Of a DNA stretch of 64,000 nt, positions 35,344 to 47,240 are shown in pieces. The notes beneath the pieces were generated by a model. That model saw nothing but the letters and a program-made list of their open reading frames with translations, did not search any database and was not told where the DNA came from. This DNA is from Colocasia esculenta (taxonomy: Eukaryota; Streptophyta; Magnoliopsida; Alismatales; Araceae): NCBI GenBank assembly GCA_014218235.1, contig CM024755.1, positions 161,441,941 through 161,505,940 of the forward strand, given 5' to 3'. The stretch's first letter is position 1, and each line of letters begins with the position of its first letter. The translations under genes were made by a program, and so were the position numbers.

Positions 35344-37491
35344 TGTTGAGCAACTATTCCTATCTATTTTGCTAATATAATTGCTAAACATTTATCATTA
35401 TATTTTTGCTATGACAAAATCTTTTAATATCTTTGCCTTTACCATTTATGAAAGTCAATAAGTCAATAGGCTCTTATTTAAACAAACATATTTCTGCCAA
35501 AGTTTATGCACACAGAACCTAAGTATCAACACAACGAAATTCTCTAAGTCCACAGCGTACACTGTATATTATACTAACTCCGACTTCTGACCCCGACTCT
35601 TGAAAAGTCAAAGTAATGCTTCGATTGATGAACAAATGGTAGCACTCCGACTCTTGAAAGGTTGAAGTCGGACTTACTCTGACTTCTGATAAGTCGAAGT
35701 CTTTGTACCGATTGGTTATCCATTGAGCCTTACTCCGACTCCTAGAAAGTTAAAGTTGGACATACTCCGACTTCATATAAGTCGAAGTCTTCTATCTATT
35801 AGCTTGCACTCCGACTTCTTAGAAGTCGGATTTTACTTGATCTTTACTCCGACTTCCTACGAAGTCGAAGTCATTGTTTCCTTACTCCGACTTCAATGAA
35901 GTCGAAGTAGTTGTATTCCTTCTAAAGTCGAAGTCCATTATCTGTTACAGTTGTATTGCTATTTCTTACTCCGACTTCTTGAAAGTCAAAGTTTCTCATA
36001 TCAACTTCTATATAACTGTACTTAGATGATCTTTTAAGTCTCTATCAGTAAGTACAAGTTAATGTACATCATTACATGAGTTTTACAATGAAATATCTTT
36101 TACGTAAAGATAGTTTCCTTAAAATCATTTTCTTTCAGTTAATATAAAACTCAATTATCCTTCGGCGGGAAAAATATTTTATTCAATATTATTCGTCTGT
36201 GAAATATCCCTTTTGGGATCTGTAATGTATGAGATATATTTGTTATCTCTTCCACTAACAGGAAGATAAGCTAATCTCTTGTCGACAGATGGTCAAGAAT
36301 TAAATGCTTGATAGGTATAAGTTGTATGGGCTATCTGTCAGAACCTACCTACCACTGTCAAAAATCACATGTCTTTCAGAAAGAAATCGTGTGCAACTGT
36401 CTGTTCATTCTTAAATGTTCTAAACTTCTGTCTGAACTTCTTCATACTTTATATTCTTTTATCTCACCTACCTCCGAAGGTATGCATGGAGGCATATGCT
36501 TTCGTCTTGTCCTTTCTGGTTTGCAGAACATTTAATGAAGCATGCCTAGTGTTCAGCCTTAAGCATGGAACTTACAGAACAATCATGAAGCTGTCTCCCA
36601 AGCATGAAGCTACAAAATATAGCCTAAAGACGTTGGGACTCATGAAGCTAAAGATTTGATGGACAAACCTAAGAAGATCAAAGTCTCCTCTCAATGGACA
36701 TCCTTCAACGGCTAGCTTCCAACGGCCAAAATTCAAACATGCAAATTTGAAGCTCTTATATATGAAGCCGAAGCTTGAAGTCTCAACAAGAGATAGAGAA
36801 GAGACATAGATATACACATACATAGAAGACATAAAAGCTTACACTTCACTCCCATCTGAAAGCTATAAGATCCACTCAAAGAGAAAGAGAGCCACTCCTC
36901 AGTTTTAGACTTCATGCTCTCCATTGGCGATTAGAAGTCTTCTTTGCTTGGTGGATTACTGCATTTTAGATTCTCTTCAGTCCACCTCTTTGTTTCAGAA
37001 AGAGCTTGAGCTCCACTTTCATTTGTTTCTCTTTCTGAATCTTTGTGTTTGCTCATTGTTGTTGAGCAGACACACAAGTTTTCATACTTCTGTGTAATGT
37101 AACCATCTTGTAGTGCCCTCTTGTGAAAGGAAGATCTACAAGTGTAGATAGTCTTTGTACCCCTTGCTTAAGGGAAGACTTGCTTGGGAGCAAGTGGGTT
37201 TGTAATACCTCTTAGGTTTGAGAGAAGGACAAGCATTCTTGGTAGTTAGTAAAATCCCAAGTGGTTTCTTGGGGACTGGACGTAGTACTTCCATGTGGGA
37301 AGGGCCGAACCAGGATAAAATCCTTGTGCATTTTGTGTGATTGATTCCGCCAAGTTTTTCACTTGCTTCACACACACCACACTAAGTACTAACAAGTCTA
37401 TTTAGTGTTATCTAGTTTTCATATTTTTTAAAAAAGAAAAAGTCCTATTCACCCCCCTCTAGGATAACAATTGTGCCATCTCGATCCAACA
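35344..37491 (+). mobile_element. Composite SIRE element, middle LTR (LTR2)
   Basis: This 2148-bp LTR runs from TGTTGAGCAAC to TCGATCCAACA and is the counterpart of LTR1. It has a PPT before it and a PBS after it, so it serves both as 3' LTR of the first unit and 5' LTR of the second. The CCGACTTC array is at about 35575-35990 and a TATA-like TTATATATG at about 36756. Confidence 0.92.
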
Positions 37492-37493
37492 AG

Positions 37494-37505
37494 TGGTATC
37501 AGAGC
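37494..37505 (+). promoter_or_regulatory. Second primer binding site
   Basis: TGGTATCAGAGC lies two bases after LTR2, identical to the PBS after LTR1. Its presence downstream of a 3' LTR shows the tandem structure. Confidence 0.93.
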
Positions 37506-37542
37506 AAGGTCTTCTAAGAAGAATCGAAATATTTGAGAAGAG

Positions 37543-38271
37543 ATGGCAGTTGAAGCTCACAACTATGAAGGTCAGTCAGTTACTAGACCACCATTCTTCG
37601 ATGGTGAGAATTACCAATACTGGAAGATACAAATGGAATGCTTCATCAGAGGCACAGACTTTGATCTGTGGCAGGTAATAGAAAAAGGTGATTTCGTTAT
37701 TGTTCTTGCTGAAGGCACTACTGCAATTTCAGCAGCTGATAAAGTTAAATTGTCTCTAAATTATAAAGAAAAAAATTATCTATGTTGTGCTTCATCAAAA
37801 AGAGAATTTAATAGATTATTAGCATGCAAATCTGCAAAAGAAATGTGGGATAAATTGCAGGTAACATATGAGGGAATTGACAAAGTAAAATAAAGTAGAA
37901 TATATATTCTTGTCTCACAATATGAGCAATTTAAAATGCTTCCAAATGAAAATATTACTCAAATGTACAATTGATTTTCAAATATAGTAGTTGGTTTAAG
38001 CTCTCTTAGAAAAGATCTTTCTGATGAAGAAACTGTTAGAAAAATACATAGATCCTTAACACTTTCATGGACCCCTAAGGTCACTACTATAAAGGAAGCT
38101 CATGACTTAGCAAAACTTCCAATTAATAAATTAATTGGTTCACTTATGGCTTATGAAATAAATATGGAAAGATTTTCTGAAAGTATTTTGAAAAAAAAAT
38201 GCCAAATGCTTTGAAAGCTGCAGATTCTTCCTCCTCTAGAGATTCAAAAGAAAGATCAGATGACAGTGATT
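37543..38271 (+). pseudogene. Second SIRE gag copy, 3' truncated
   Basis: MAVEAHNYEGQSVTRPPFF begins a second copy of the gag at 16616, open for 116 codons to 37893, where TAA interrupts. Later stops and a frameshift follow near 38200. It retains KSAKEMWDKLQVTYEG across the site where the first copy was hit by the nested element, so it shows the empty site. The homology ends in the Ser/Asp-rich segment at about 38270 and joins LTR3 sequence directly. Confidence 0.88.
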
Positions 38272-38435
38272 TGCATTTTGTGTGATTGATTCCGCCAAGT
38301 TTTTCACGTGCTTCACACACACACACTAAGCACTAACTACTCTATTTAGTGTTATCTAGTTTTCAGAAATTTTTAAAGCGCAAAAGTCCTATTCACCCTC
38401 CTCTAGGACAACAATTGTGCAATTTCGATCCAACA
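38272..38435 (+). mobile_element. Composite SIRE element, third LTR remnant (LTR3)
   Basis: These 164 bp match the last part of LTR2 from TGCATTTTGTGTGATTGATT (37327) to the end (ATCCAACA), and are followed by the TSD GTATG. Everything between gag codon ~240 and this point was deleted. The junction GTGAT/TTGCATTTTG has no more than a few bases of microhomology. Confidence 0.9.
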
Positions 38436-38440
38436 GTATG

Positions 38441-39965
38441 TTTCAAGACTGTTAGAACCATCAGTTCACTGTCTACCATGTTTAATTGAATTATCTCGTT
38501 AAACTACATGAGATCTCTGTTAAATTTTAAAAATAGATGTACTGACGTGAAAATTTTGAAAAATTAACCATCTGATATATTTCATGCATAGGGTTTATGT
38601 TTAAAATTTGAGCATGTTATGACATCCATGAATATTTTTTCCAATTGTAAGTCATTAAAAGTCATATTAAGCATGATTAATCACGAAATGGTAATTTTGT
38701 TGATTAGTATCATGTTTAGGCATTGTTAAGCATGTTTTAATACTGTTAGACAGTCATGATAAGTTCTGTGACCTGAAATATATGTGTTTGAATCGTGAAC
38801 ATGTAAATGGACCATTAAGTGCATGTAAAATGGTGTTAAACATGTGTTTAACGGGAATAATGTGATTAAGTGAATGTTGTGCCGAAATTGACACTGCTAC
38901 CATAGAAGGCTATGGAGCCGTACTATAGAAAAGTCTCTATGGGAAGGCTCAATGTGTATGTTATATCCTGTGGGCATCAGGATGAAATCCTAGAGGTGGA
39001 CAAGTACCACTGGTTAGGGTGGAGAGGGCTTCTCCCAATTCTGCGTAGTTACTAAGATTCGTCACTATATTGCCTAGGTGACGGATATGTGTTATGTATG
39101 TGATGTGTCCTTTTTGGTGGTTCGGACTATGTGTCACGGCAAAATAATGTGTAAAGATGTGAACAATGTGTGAATGTGCCAAGTGATAATGTGAAAGTGA
39201 TGTGCTAATGTGTTCCAATGTGAAATAATGTGAAACCATATGATTATTTTATATTTATGTTAAAACAGCCAGAAAAATATGAGAATATGTGATATAAGAG
39301 CATGTGAAATGTGATAGATATCATGCTAGTGTTACTAGTAAACATATGTTTAATTTCATGATTACGTTATGTGGAAATGTGCCATGAATGAATTATGATT
39401 AATACCATGATTTAAGTGAAGTCCATGTGTAGTAGCATGTTATAGACTATTCATTAGTAATTGTTTAATGTGACATGAACCATGTGATAAGTTGTTCTTT
39501 ATGTTAAAATTGAGTAGCATAAATATGATAAGTGTATGGATGCGCCAATAGGTTGCTTACTGAGTCTTTTATGAAGACTCATCCTTTCTTTAACATATAG
39601 GTGAGACAAGTGTTCCCGAGATTGAGGAAGAGATAGTGAGGAGTGACTCCGAGCGATAGGAGTAGCGGAGATCTTGGAAGACTATCTACATAGCTTGTAC
39701 TTTTCAATTGTTAGTATGTGAAACAATGTTATGTTATAGACTTATTATTCATAGACTTTTTTTATTTACTTCTCTACTATATAGACTGTGGGATGTGTGT
39801 CATGATGATGGAATAAGAATTTCTTTTATTTTTGTTGTTCTTTCCTTTGTTATTTATGTACATCTCTACCTACTGTGTTGTGTTGGGTACATGTCCCACT
39901 GTGACGATGCACTTTATATCGACGTGGATTAGTATAATCGTACCTGTATAAAGGGGGTCGTTACA
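38441..39965 (+). mobile_element. Gypsy A-family solo LTR, right part
   Basis: It resumes at TTTCAAGACTG, matching gypsy A LTR position ~45540 (TTTTAAGACTG), and ends AAGGGGGTCGTTACA at 39965, followed by the TSD copy TCAGT. Internal landmarks shared with the 5' LTR of gypsy A include GAAATCCTAGAGGTGGACAA near 38983 and GACTCCGAGCG near 39645. Confidence 0.9.
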
Positions 39966-39970
39966 TCAGT

Positions 39971-41094
39971 CCTTTGGTTAGAGACCCAGGCTTCCAATCG
40001 ATTGGTGTCTTAAGGGGGGTTTATTGATTGTTGAACAAAACCATTTGATTGATGATCAAGTCTAAGTGGTTTTTTGATTGGTGTTCATGGGGAATCGGTT
40101 GGTGAACAGACCAATCGATTGCTGAACAAAAGTTCAGTGGCCTACTGATTGGCTTATAATGGTTTATGATTTCTGAACAAAGGTTTAGAAATCATATGTT
40201 TAGACATATTTTTACCCAGTGGTCATATAGGCTTGCAAATGGTCTTATGAGTGTCCTTGTGTAATTGGTGTTTCGAGGATGGATCAATTGACACATCATT
40301 TCTACTAATGATGTCTACTAATGTTGCTAGTGGCTAATCTTGGGTCGAACTCTTACTTTAGTTCATGTGTGTGTGTGTCGACAGACCCGAGGCTGGTTGT
40401 CGACAAAGAAAAGACATGGTGATGGATCAAGCTTCTGGAAGGAAGTTGGGTACGGTATTGGTCGACAGATCCATCAGGACTTGTCGAAAGATGAAGCTAT
40501 GTGTCGACCAACACATCAACGCTTGTCAACAGATCTAGCTACTTTTTAGGAACCAAGGTTCCAGTGATCGTCCAATTGGCATGTCAATTGAACTCCCACC
40601 TTAATCTTCACATGGATTACTTATGGCAATGGTTTCTCTTACTATCTGAGTCTAACAAAAATTATGGTTTACCCTTCATCAAATAAATCTTACCTCCTCT
40701 TTCCTTATTAATTTTTCCACATATGTGAATAAGACTTTCTTGTTGGCTCTTTCTCCTTAGAATTCAATCTTGAATCCTCACATGATTATTTTTATCTATT
40801 TATCACATTTATTTATGATTTACAAAAATCTGGGTTGCTACATATATAGTTCTAGATGATGAGACATCGAGATTCCTGTGCTGAGTGGACAACCCTTACT
40901 ACGTCTGTTCTTTGAGTTTTAGTTTGAGAACCTTGTAAATACCTCAATTTTGAGGATTGACTGTTAATTAATTTTATTTAAGAAAGATCCCCAGGCAACT
41001 TCTACTCGAAAAGTTCAAAGATTTACTATTGATTTCTTATTCACTCACGTTACGACATTTATTGATATATTAAATGTCAGGATGTGACAGGTGA
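39971..41094 (-). other. Decayed LTR-like sequence with CAATCGATTG and TGTCGACA motifs
   Basis: No gene. Palindromic CAATCGATTGG motifs and variants (about 39995-40150) are followed by TGTCGACAGA-type motifs (about 40376-40540). On the minus strand two gypsy-like LTR starts are visible: TGTCACATCCTGACATTTAA at about 41092 and TGTAGCAACCCAGATTTTTG at about 40846. It is probably the continuation of the sequence at 11695-13282 that received the solo LTR. No TSD was found. Confidence 0.4.
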
Positions 41095-43167
41095 ACTGGT
41101 TATCATCTAATTAAAAATTCTTCACAGAATAGATTAAACTTAATTAAGCAAATCTAATCACTAGATACACAGCGGAACATACAATTAAAACAACGAAACC
41201 AACTATCCTAACATGCGTAGAATGGAGGTAGAAGAGACAGATCAAACCCTAGAAGTGCACGCATGATTTAGAGTGGTTCGGCAAACACATCTCTGTGTGC
41301 ACCTACGTTCACTACCCCACACCCCTGTGAGGATTTCCACTAACTTGTTTCCCAAGTACAAGTGTAAAACCTCACACACGATTGTTTCCTAGGACATCAT
41401 AAATCCCACCTCATTTCTTGGGGTTGAGATAACCCGATGTATATGCGCCACATGCACTATACACCAACCAACCACGTGCTCACAACCCAAGCACACACAC
41501 ACATAGTCATTGGTTCAGATAAGAAGAAAAGGAAAAACTTGGACAGGAGAATAACAACTAAACACAGAAGTAAAGATTCCCCCTGTTACAGTAAGTCGGC
41601 CTTTGTAATAGTCTTTGTCTGACGATGTCACAGTGCAGAACTGGCCAATGTAAACACTTCAGAATGTAGTCTTGCAACACGTAGCACCAAGTCCATGCCT
41701 TTTAGATCAACAATAATTTCTTGGACTGTCTGGAAGACTTCTGAACGATGAAGACTCATTTTTCAGTCTTCTATAGGTTCAGAGCATCTGTTGGCTCTCT
41801 CTAAGGCAGCACAACGTCTCTTGAACTCTAAGGCACAAGAACAAACTCTTAGAGGTGTGTAGAATGTTGAACCACTGCTCAATTAAACATTGCATATTCA
41901 CAGTTCAAACCAAAACATATAATAGTTTTGAAGAAGACAAAATAAATAGAAATTTATTTATAACAAAACATGTCACATACTACATTCTCTCTCTTACATA
42001 TCACATAATAAAATCTCAAAGGCATACTTCATTATACAAGTTAGTCTTCTCAGATATCCTAAGTATAACTTCAACTGGCTAAGGAATATCCAAAGAAACA
42101 CTTCGTTATATGTGAAGTATCACTTTAACTGACTACGTTATATATGAAGTTCACTTCGTCATATACAAAGTACACTTCGTCATATCTGAAGTTCACTTCG
42201 TCATATACGAAGTACACTTCGTCATATCTGAAGTTCACTTCGTCATATACGAAGTAAAACACAAAAGTCTCACTTCAACGGATCACGTTGAAATCATCAT
42301 ATATGAAGTACACTTCGTCATATCCGAAATTCACTTCGTCATATGCAAAGTAAAACACGAAGGTCTCACTTCAACCGATCACGTTGAAATCGTCATATAC
42401 GAAGACCACTTCGTCATATGCGAAGTAAAACACGAAGGTCTCACTTCAACCGATCACGTTGAAATCATTATATACAAAATTCACTTCGTCATATCCAAAG
42501 TCTACTTCGTCATATACGAAATTCACTTCGTCATATCCGAAATTCACTTCGTCATATGAGAAGTAAAACACGAAGGTTTCACTTCAACTGATCGTGTTGA
42601 AATCGTCATATACAAAATTCACTTCGTCATATCTGAAGTCTACTTCGTCATATGCGAAAGCCACTTCATCATATACGAAGTCTTCTTCGTCATATCTGAA
42701 GTATCATTTTGACTGACTACATTATATCCTGACCAGATGTAATACACACATGCATTATGTATGATAGCTTTTTATCATTAATATTTGTTCATCACATTCA
42801 TGACATTTTTTATAAATAGAAAATTTAATTCATGATTGAACGTCTAGTTAAATATAAATTCTTGATTCTAAAAGATATCTTGAGGAACGAATGTTCATAC
42901 AAATACATAATTGATCAAAATCAATCATTTTCTGAATATTACATCTTCACTCTTCTTTTGCAAAGCTCTCAGATATATAATATCATATAGCATTGCTTCA
43001 TAAACCTAGAGATATCCGTACCTTAATCATTTAGTCAAACTCTGTGAAAAATGTCTTCTAACACCTGCCGCAAACATCCACTTTGTCCTTTGTCAAAACT
43101 GCACAACACGATTTCTACCTACTACATATTCTATGATATCTATGTGAACTTGTGCAGAACTTTTTTC
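41095..43167 (-). mobile_element. Probable solo copia LTR or LTR fragment, minus strand
   Basis: About 41270-41460 has the same layout as the R/U5 part of the nested copia LTR: GTGGTTCGGCAAACAC, then CACCTACGTTCACTACCCC and TGTGAGGATTTCCACT. Further right comes a CTTCGTCATATACGAAG array (42090-42720), as in a U3. No PBS, PPT or coding sequence is adjacent. I could not fix the ends or a TSD, so the limits are approximate. Confidence 0.5.
42090..42720. repeat. CTTCGTCATATACGAAG motif array
   Basis: About 25 copies of CACTTCGTCATATRCGAAGT-like hairpin units are seen, many with CTTCG...CGAAG arms. They are interspersed with a longer repeated unit containing AAAACACGAAGGTCTCACTT and CGATCACGTTGAAATCG (about 42260, 42350, 42425 and 42560). 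It is irregular rather than strictly periodic, and not CRISPR-like. Confidence 0.88.
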
Positions 43168-44418
43168 ATGACCCCGATTTTAGCAGCGGAATTAATCAGG
43201 AACGCGACGAACAAGCAAGCTCTCAGAAGCCATAAGCAAATGACTAATATCGATAGGGCTCATAAATCAATAATCAAACTCTGTTATTAATCATAAGCGA
43301 TTATTACAATCTTCAATGTCAAAATAAAACAACTCTCTACTACTAGTCTAATCTATCTCTCAAAGAAAGAAAAGATTACAATAATGACCAATCTCTCACT
43401 AACTAACTAAACAATGACTCTCTATGGTGTATGTCACGCTCGGCGCACAATTTTCATCATCAAACGTACTCCTCATCTTCACTACCTGAAATGTTTAAAA
43501 GTAGGTATGAGCAAACTAGCCCAGTAAGATTTACATCTCGATGTCTGAGCAATGATATAAGTGATTACGCTTTAAGAACTAGGCAAGTACAAGTGACAAG
43601 CTAAATCATAAGCATGATAAAATCGATGACAAAGTGCTAACAGGATTATATGCAGATAGGAATGTGTCAAGACAATAGAATTTAGTGTATCAAGGTCTAA
43701 GGTGCTCTTCACGAGACGGGCAAGTACTTTGTTTCATTCAAGTGATAACAGGTAACAGTAATTGAACAGTGCCATAAGATGATAGTAGCATTCAGTAACA
43801 GTCAGTGGCAGTACAATAATAGTGCAGTACGTCTGAACTAACAGATTAACAGTAACAGTTTAACAGTCAGATGTCTAGCTAAATCAGAAGAGTCAAAACT
43901 GGTGCAAATGTCGACACCGTCATTAGCCCCTGCAGGTATTTTCGAGTGGCGCTCTACCCCCAGGACTATATTGGAGCCCCTCGGACACTCTCCGTGCCCT
44001 CAACAGTATGCATTCAAGTCCAGTAGAGTCGCAAGACCCGCTTTAGCGCTAGACAGTAAAAAATCCTACAAAACAGTAGGAGCCACAACAGCTCAAAGGA
44101 TCCCAAGGGAGTACTTTCAAAGTTCAAGAATATCATGTCAGGATGTCCGAGAATATTAGTACGATCATGTCACGGGACAATGTTCACTAGTAGTCCAAGA
44201 CTATCATATCAAGAGCGAGTTCAAGAGAAAGTAACACGAACAAGATTGTCAATAAGGTTAATGACTATCAAGTTAATAATAATGGTTCGGAGTGTCATAG
44301 TATCATGTCCATAATGATTTCAAGCATAACAAGTCAAGTGAATAGGATTTCATGAAAACAGTGATCAAGAGAGAACTTTGGTAGCATAACGATGCTTTTA
44401 CATTATTTCTATTAATAA
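43168..44418 (-). mobile_element. Probable gypsy LTR fragment, minus strand
   Basis: The plus-strand left end TCATGACCCCGATTTTAGC looks like the reversed end of a chromovirus LTR (…GGGGTCATGA). On the minus strand it has the typical downstream LTR block CTCATACCTACTTTTAAACA followed by AGTGAAGATGAGGAGTACG. No coding sequence is seen. Gypsy A is inserted at its right side (44419). Confidence 0.45.
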
Positions 44419-47055
44419 TATAAGGCCCTCAATTTCTGTGCATTTTATGACTGTTTTGATGTTTATTTGCTCTACCGAAAATTTATTCTTAACGTCAGCA
44501 TCATGTGACGTTAAGGGCTTGGTTGACGGCAACATTTGAGTTGTTGACTGTGTGGCCTGAGGATCTAGACGTCCACATCGAATGACGTCTATTTCCTATT
44601 AGCGGTAGCAATGTGGCCGTTTACTTCTCTGGCTATGTTTAGGATTTCAGATCTGTAATTGACCCGTTTTCTCCGGAGATGGATTAGGAAACTCCCCCCC
44701 CCCAACAGTTAGGACTCTTATGACCTAGGATTCCCTCGACCTAATTGCCTATATAACCGAGTCATCTCTGCAAAGAGAGGACTTTAGCTCAGAGAGGTTT
44801 TCTAGGTTTCAGGGAGAGAAAGAGAGGGTTTGAGAGGGCTGATCCGATGTTTTGAAGGCTTCACCGGCGATCTTCTGTAAAAGGGGAGACTCTACTGAAG
44901 GTGGCGAAGCTCTCCTAACGCCGGGGCATCAACTGCATCAGCGTGGAGGTCGAATCAAAGTGTAGGACATCACCTCTTTGACTTGGCCAAGGAGGGCTTC
45001 ATCGCCAAAATTCGATCTTCATAGGTTTTTAGAGAGGCAAGTAACTTCGGTTCATCCCTAGACTTATCCCCTAGAGTTTAGGAATTTTTCTGGATTTTTA
45101 ACTTGTGTCCTGGACCCCCAAATTCCTTGTTTTTCTGTGTTCGGTCTACACTTTTTGCAGTCAGGAGGTTGACGGCAACTTCTTGCGCGCCAAGTTCCTA
45201 AGTTAACGACAATTGATTGTGCCGTTAACCCACCCTTACGGCAAGCCCCTTACCATCAAGTTCATCTGATTTTACATAATAGTGATTTCAACCTATGTGA
45301 TGTGATTTCTTGGGGGCTTGTGAATGTATGCATATGTTATAAAATTTCTGGCTAGTCAGGTATGTTTAGTAGATCAAACCATGAAGTCCTGATAATTTCT
45401 TGAGTATAATTGTAATATATATATTTTCTGTTATGAGTAAAGAAGCATGTTAAGGTCAGATTTAAATTCGGATTAAATCGGTATGATGTGTGATATTGTT
45501 ACAGAAAATTTCCATGAACTTAGGGTCACTGTATACATGTTTTAAGACTGTTAGATCCATTTTTCCACTGTCTATCATGTATAATTGAATTATCTTGATA
45601 AATTGTATGAAATATCTGTCAAATATTAAAAATAGATATATTGTCATGAAAATTCTGAAAAATTGACCATTTGATATATTTCATTAGTGGAGTTTATGGT
45701 TACAATTTGAGTCTAATCTAACATCTATGAGTATTGTTTTCAATTATAAAGGCATTAAAAAGTATGATTAATCAAGAAACGGTATTTTCTATGATTAGTA
45801 TCATGTTTAGGTTCTGTTAAGCATGTTTTAATACTCTTAGACAGACATGATAAGTCTATAACTTGAAATATATGTGTTTGAACTATAAGCATGTGAATGG
45901 ACCTCTAAGTGCTTGCAAAATGATATTAAATATGTGATTAATTTGAAATAATATGATTAAGTAAATATTGAGCCAAAAATGACACTGCTACCATAGAAGG
46001 CTGTGGAGTCTTACTGTAGAAAAGTCCCTATGGGAAGGCTCAATGTCTATGTGATATCCTATGGACATCAGGATGAAATTCTGGAGGTGGACAAGTACCA
46101 CTGGTTATGGTGGAGAGGGCTTCTTCCAGTTCTGCACAGTTACCAAGATTCATCACTATAATGTCTAGGTGACGGGTATATGTTATGTGATATGTGTGTC
46201 CTTTATGGTGGTTCGGACTATGTGTCACGGCAAATAATGTGTAAAGATGTGAACTATGTGTGAATGTGCAATGTGATAATGTGAAAGTGATGTGTTAATG
46301 TGTTACAATGTGGAATAATGTGAAACCATGTGATTATGTTATATTTATGTCAAAACAGCAAGAAAAATGTGTGAATATGTGTTATAAAAGCATGTGGAAA
46401 GTGTTAGACATCATGCTAGATTTGTTAGTAAACATGTGTTTAATTCCATGATCAAGTTAATTAGAAATATGTTATGAATGAGATAAAAATTGATACCATG
46501 ATTCAAGTTAAATCTATGTGTAGATAGTATGTTATGAATTATTCATTGAAATTGTGTATTGTGACATGAACCATGTGGTAAAATTGCTTTTATGTTAAAT
46601 TGAGTTGCATGAATGTGATATGTGTAAGGATGAGCCAATAGATTGCTTGTTGAGTCTTTTATGAAGACTCATCCTTCCTTTAACTTATAGGTGAGATAGA
46701 TATTTCTGAGATAAAGGAGGAGTTAGTGAGGAGCGACTCCGAGTGAGAGGAGTAGCTGCGCTGTTGGAGGATTATCTTATATATTCTACTTTTCATTTAC
46801 TATTATGTGAACAATGTTATGTTATGGACTTGTTCAATTGTGGACTTTGTTTATTTTTCATTGCTACTATATAGACTGTGGGATGTTTGTAATGATGATG
46901 GAATAAGAATCTCTTTCATTTCCGCTGTACTTTCCTTTGTTATTTATGTACATCTCCACCTACTGTGTTGTGTTGGGTACATGTCCCACTGTGATGGCGC
47001 ACTTTATATCAACCTAGATTGGTATAATCATATCGGTATAAAGATGGTCGTTACA
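44419..47055 (+). mobile_element. Gypsy A 5' LTR
   Basis: 2637 bp, starting TATAAGGCCCTC (TG mutated to TA) and ending GATGGTCGTTACA. Shared with the solo LTR at 13288-39965 and the 3' LTR at 63056. The PBS that follows is degenerate (TAGTATTAGAGC at 47061-47072). Confidence 0.93.
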
Positions 47056-47240
47056 GAGATTAGTATTAGAGCAACATGTTGAGATTGTACATAAATAAGC
47101 CATCATCTACACAATATTTCAAAGTCTTTATAGAATTAGTCCATACATGTGGAAAACATCTAATAATGAATTAAAGATAGTTAAGAAATGGTTAGGACTA
47201 AAAAACTTAGATTCTAACTGAGTTAATTATTTTATAGGCA

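Larger units (their letters stand above)
14404..38435 (+). mobile_element. Three-LTR composite SIRE-type copia element
   Basis: Order: LTR 14404-16564, internal region with gag, pol and ORF3 (interrupted by a second copia element), LTR 35344-37491, a second PBS and gag copy, then only the last ~164 bp of a third LTR (38272-38435). The whole unit is flanked by the exact 5-bp duplication GTATG (14399-14403 and 38436-38440), and the flanks join into a continuous gypsy solo LTR. Without the nested 10,073-bp element and its TSD copy it is about 13.95 kb. All genes are broken. A tandem LTR-internal-LTR-internal-LTR dimer with a later deletion in the second internal region explains the layout. Confidence 0.9.

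Noticed and set aside
42090..42720. CRISPR-like look of the CTTCGTCATATACGAAG array
   Set aside because: Spacing is irregular, 'spacers' are themselves repeats, the DNA is plant nuclear, and no cas genes are present.
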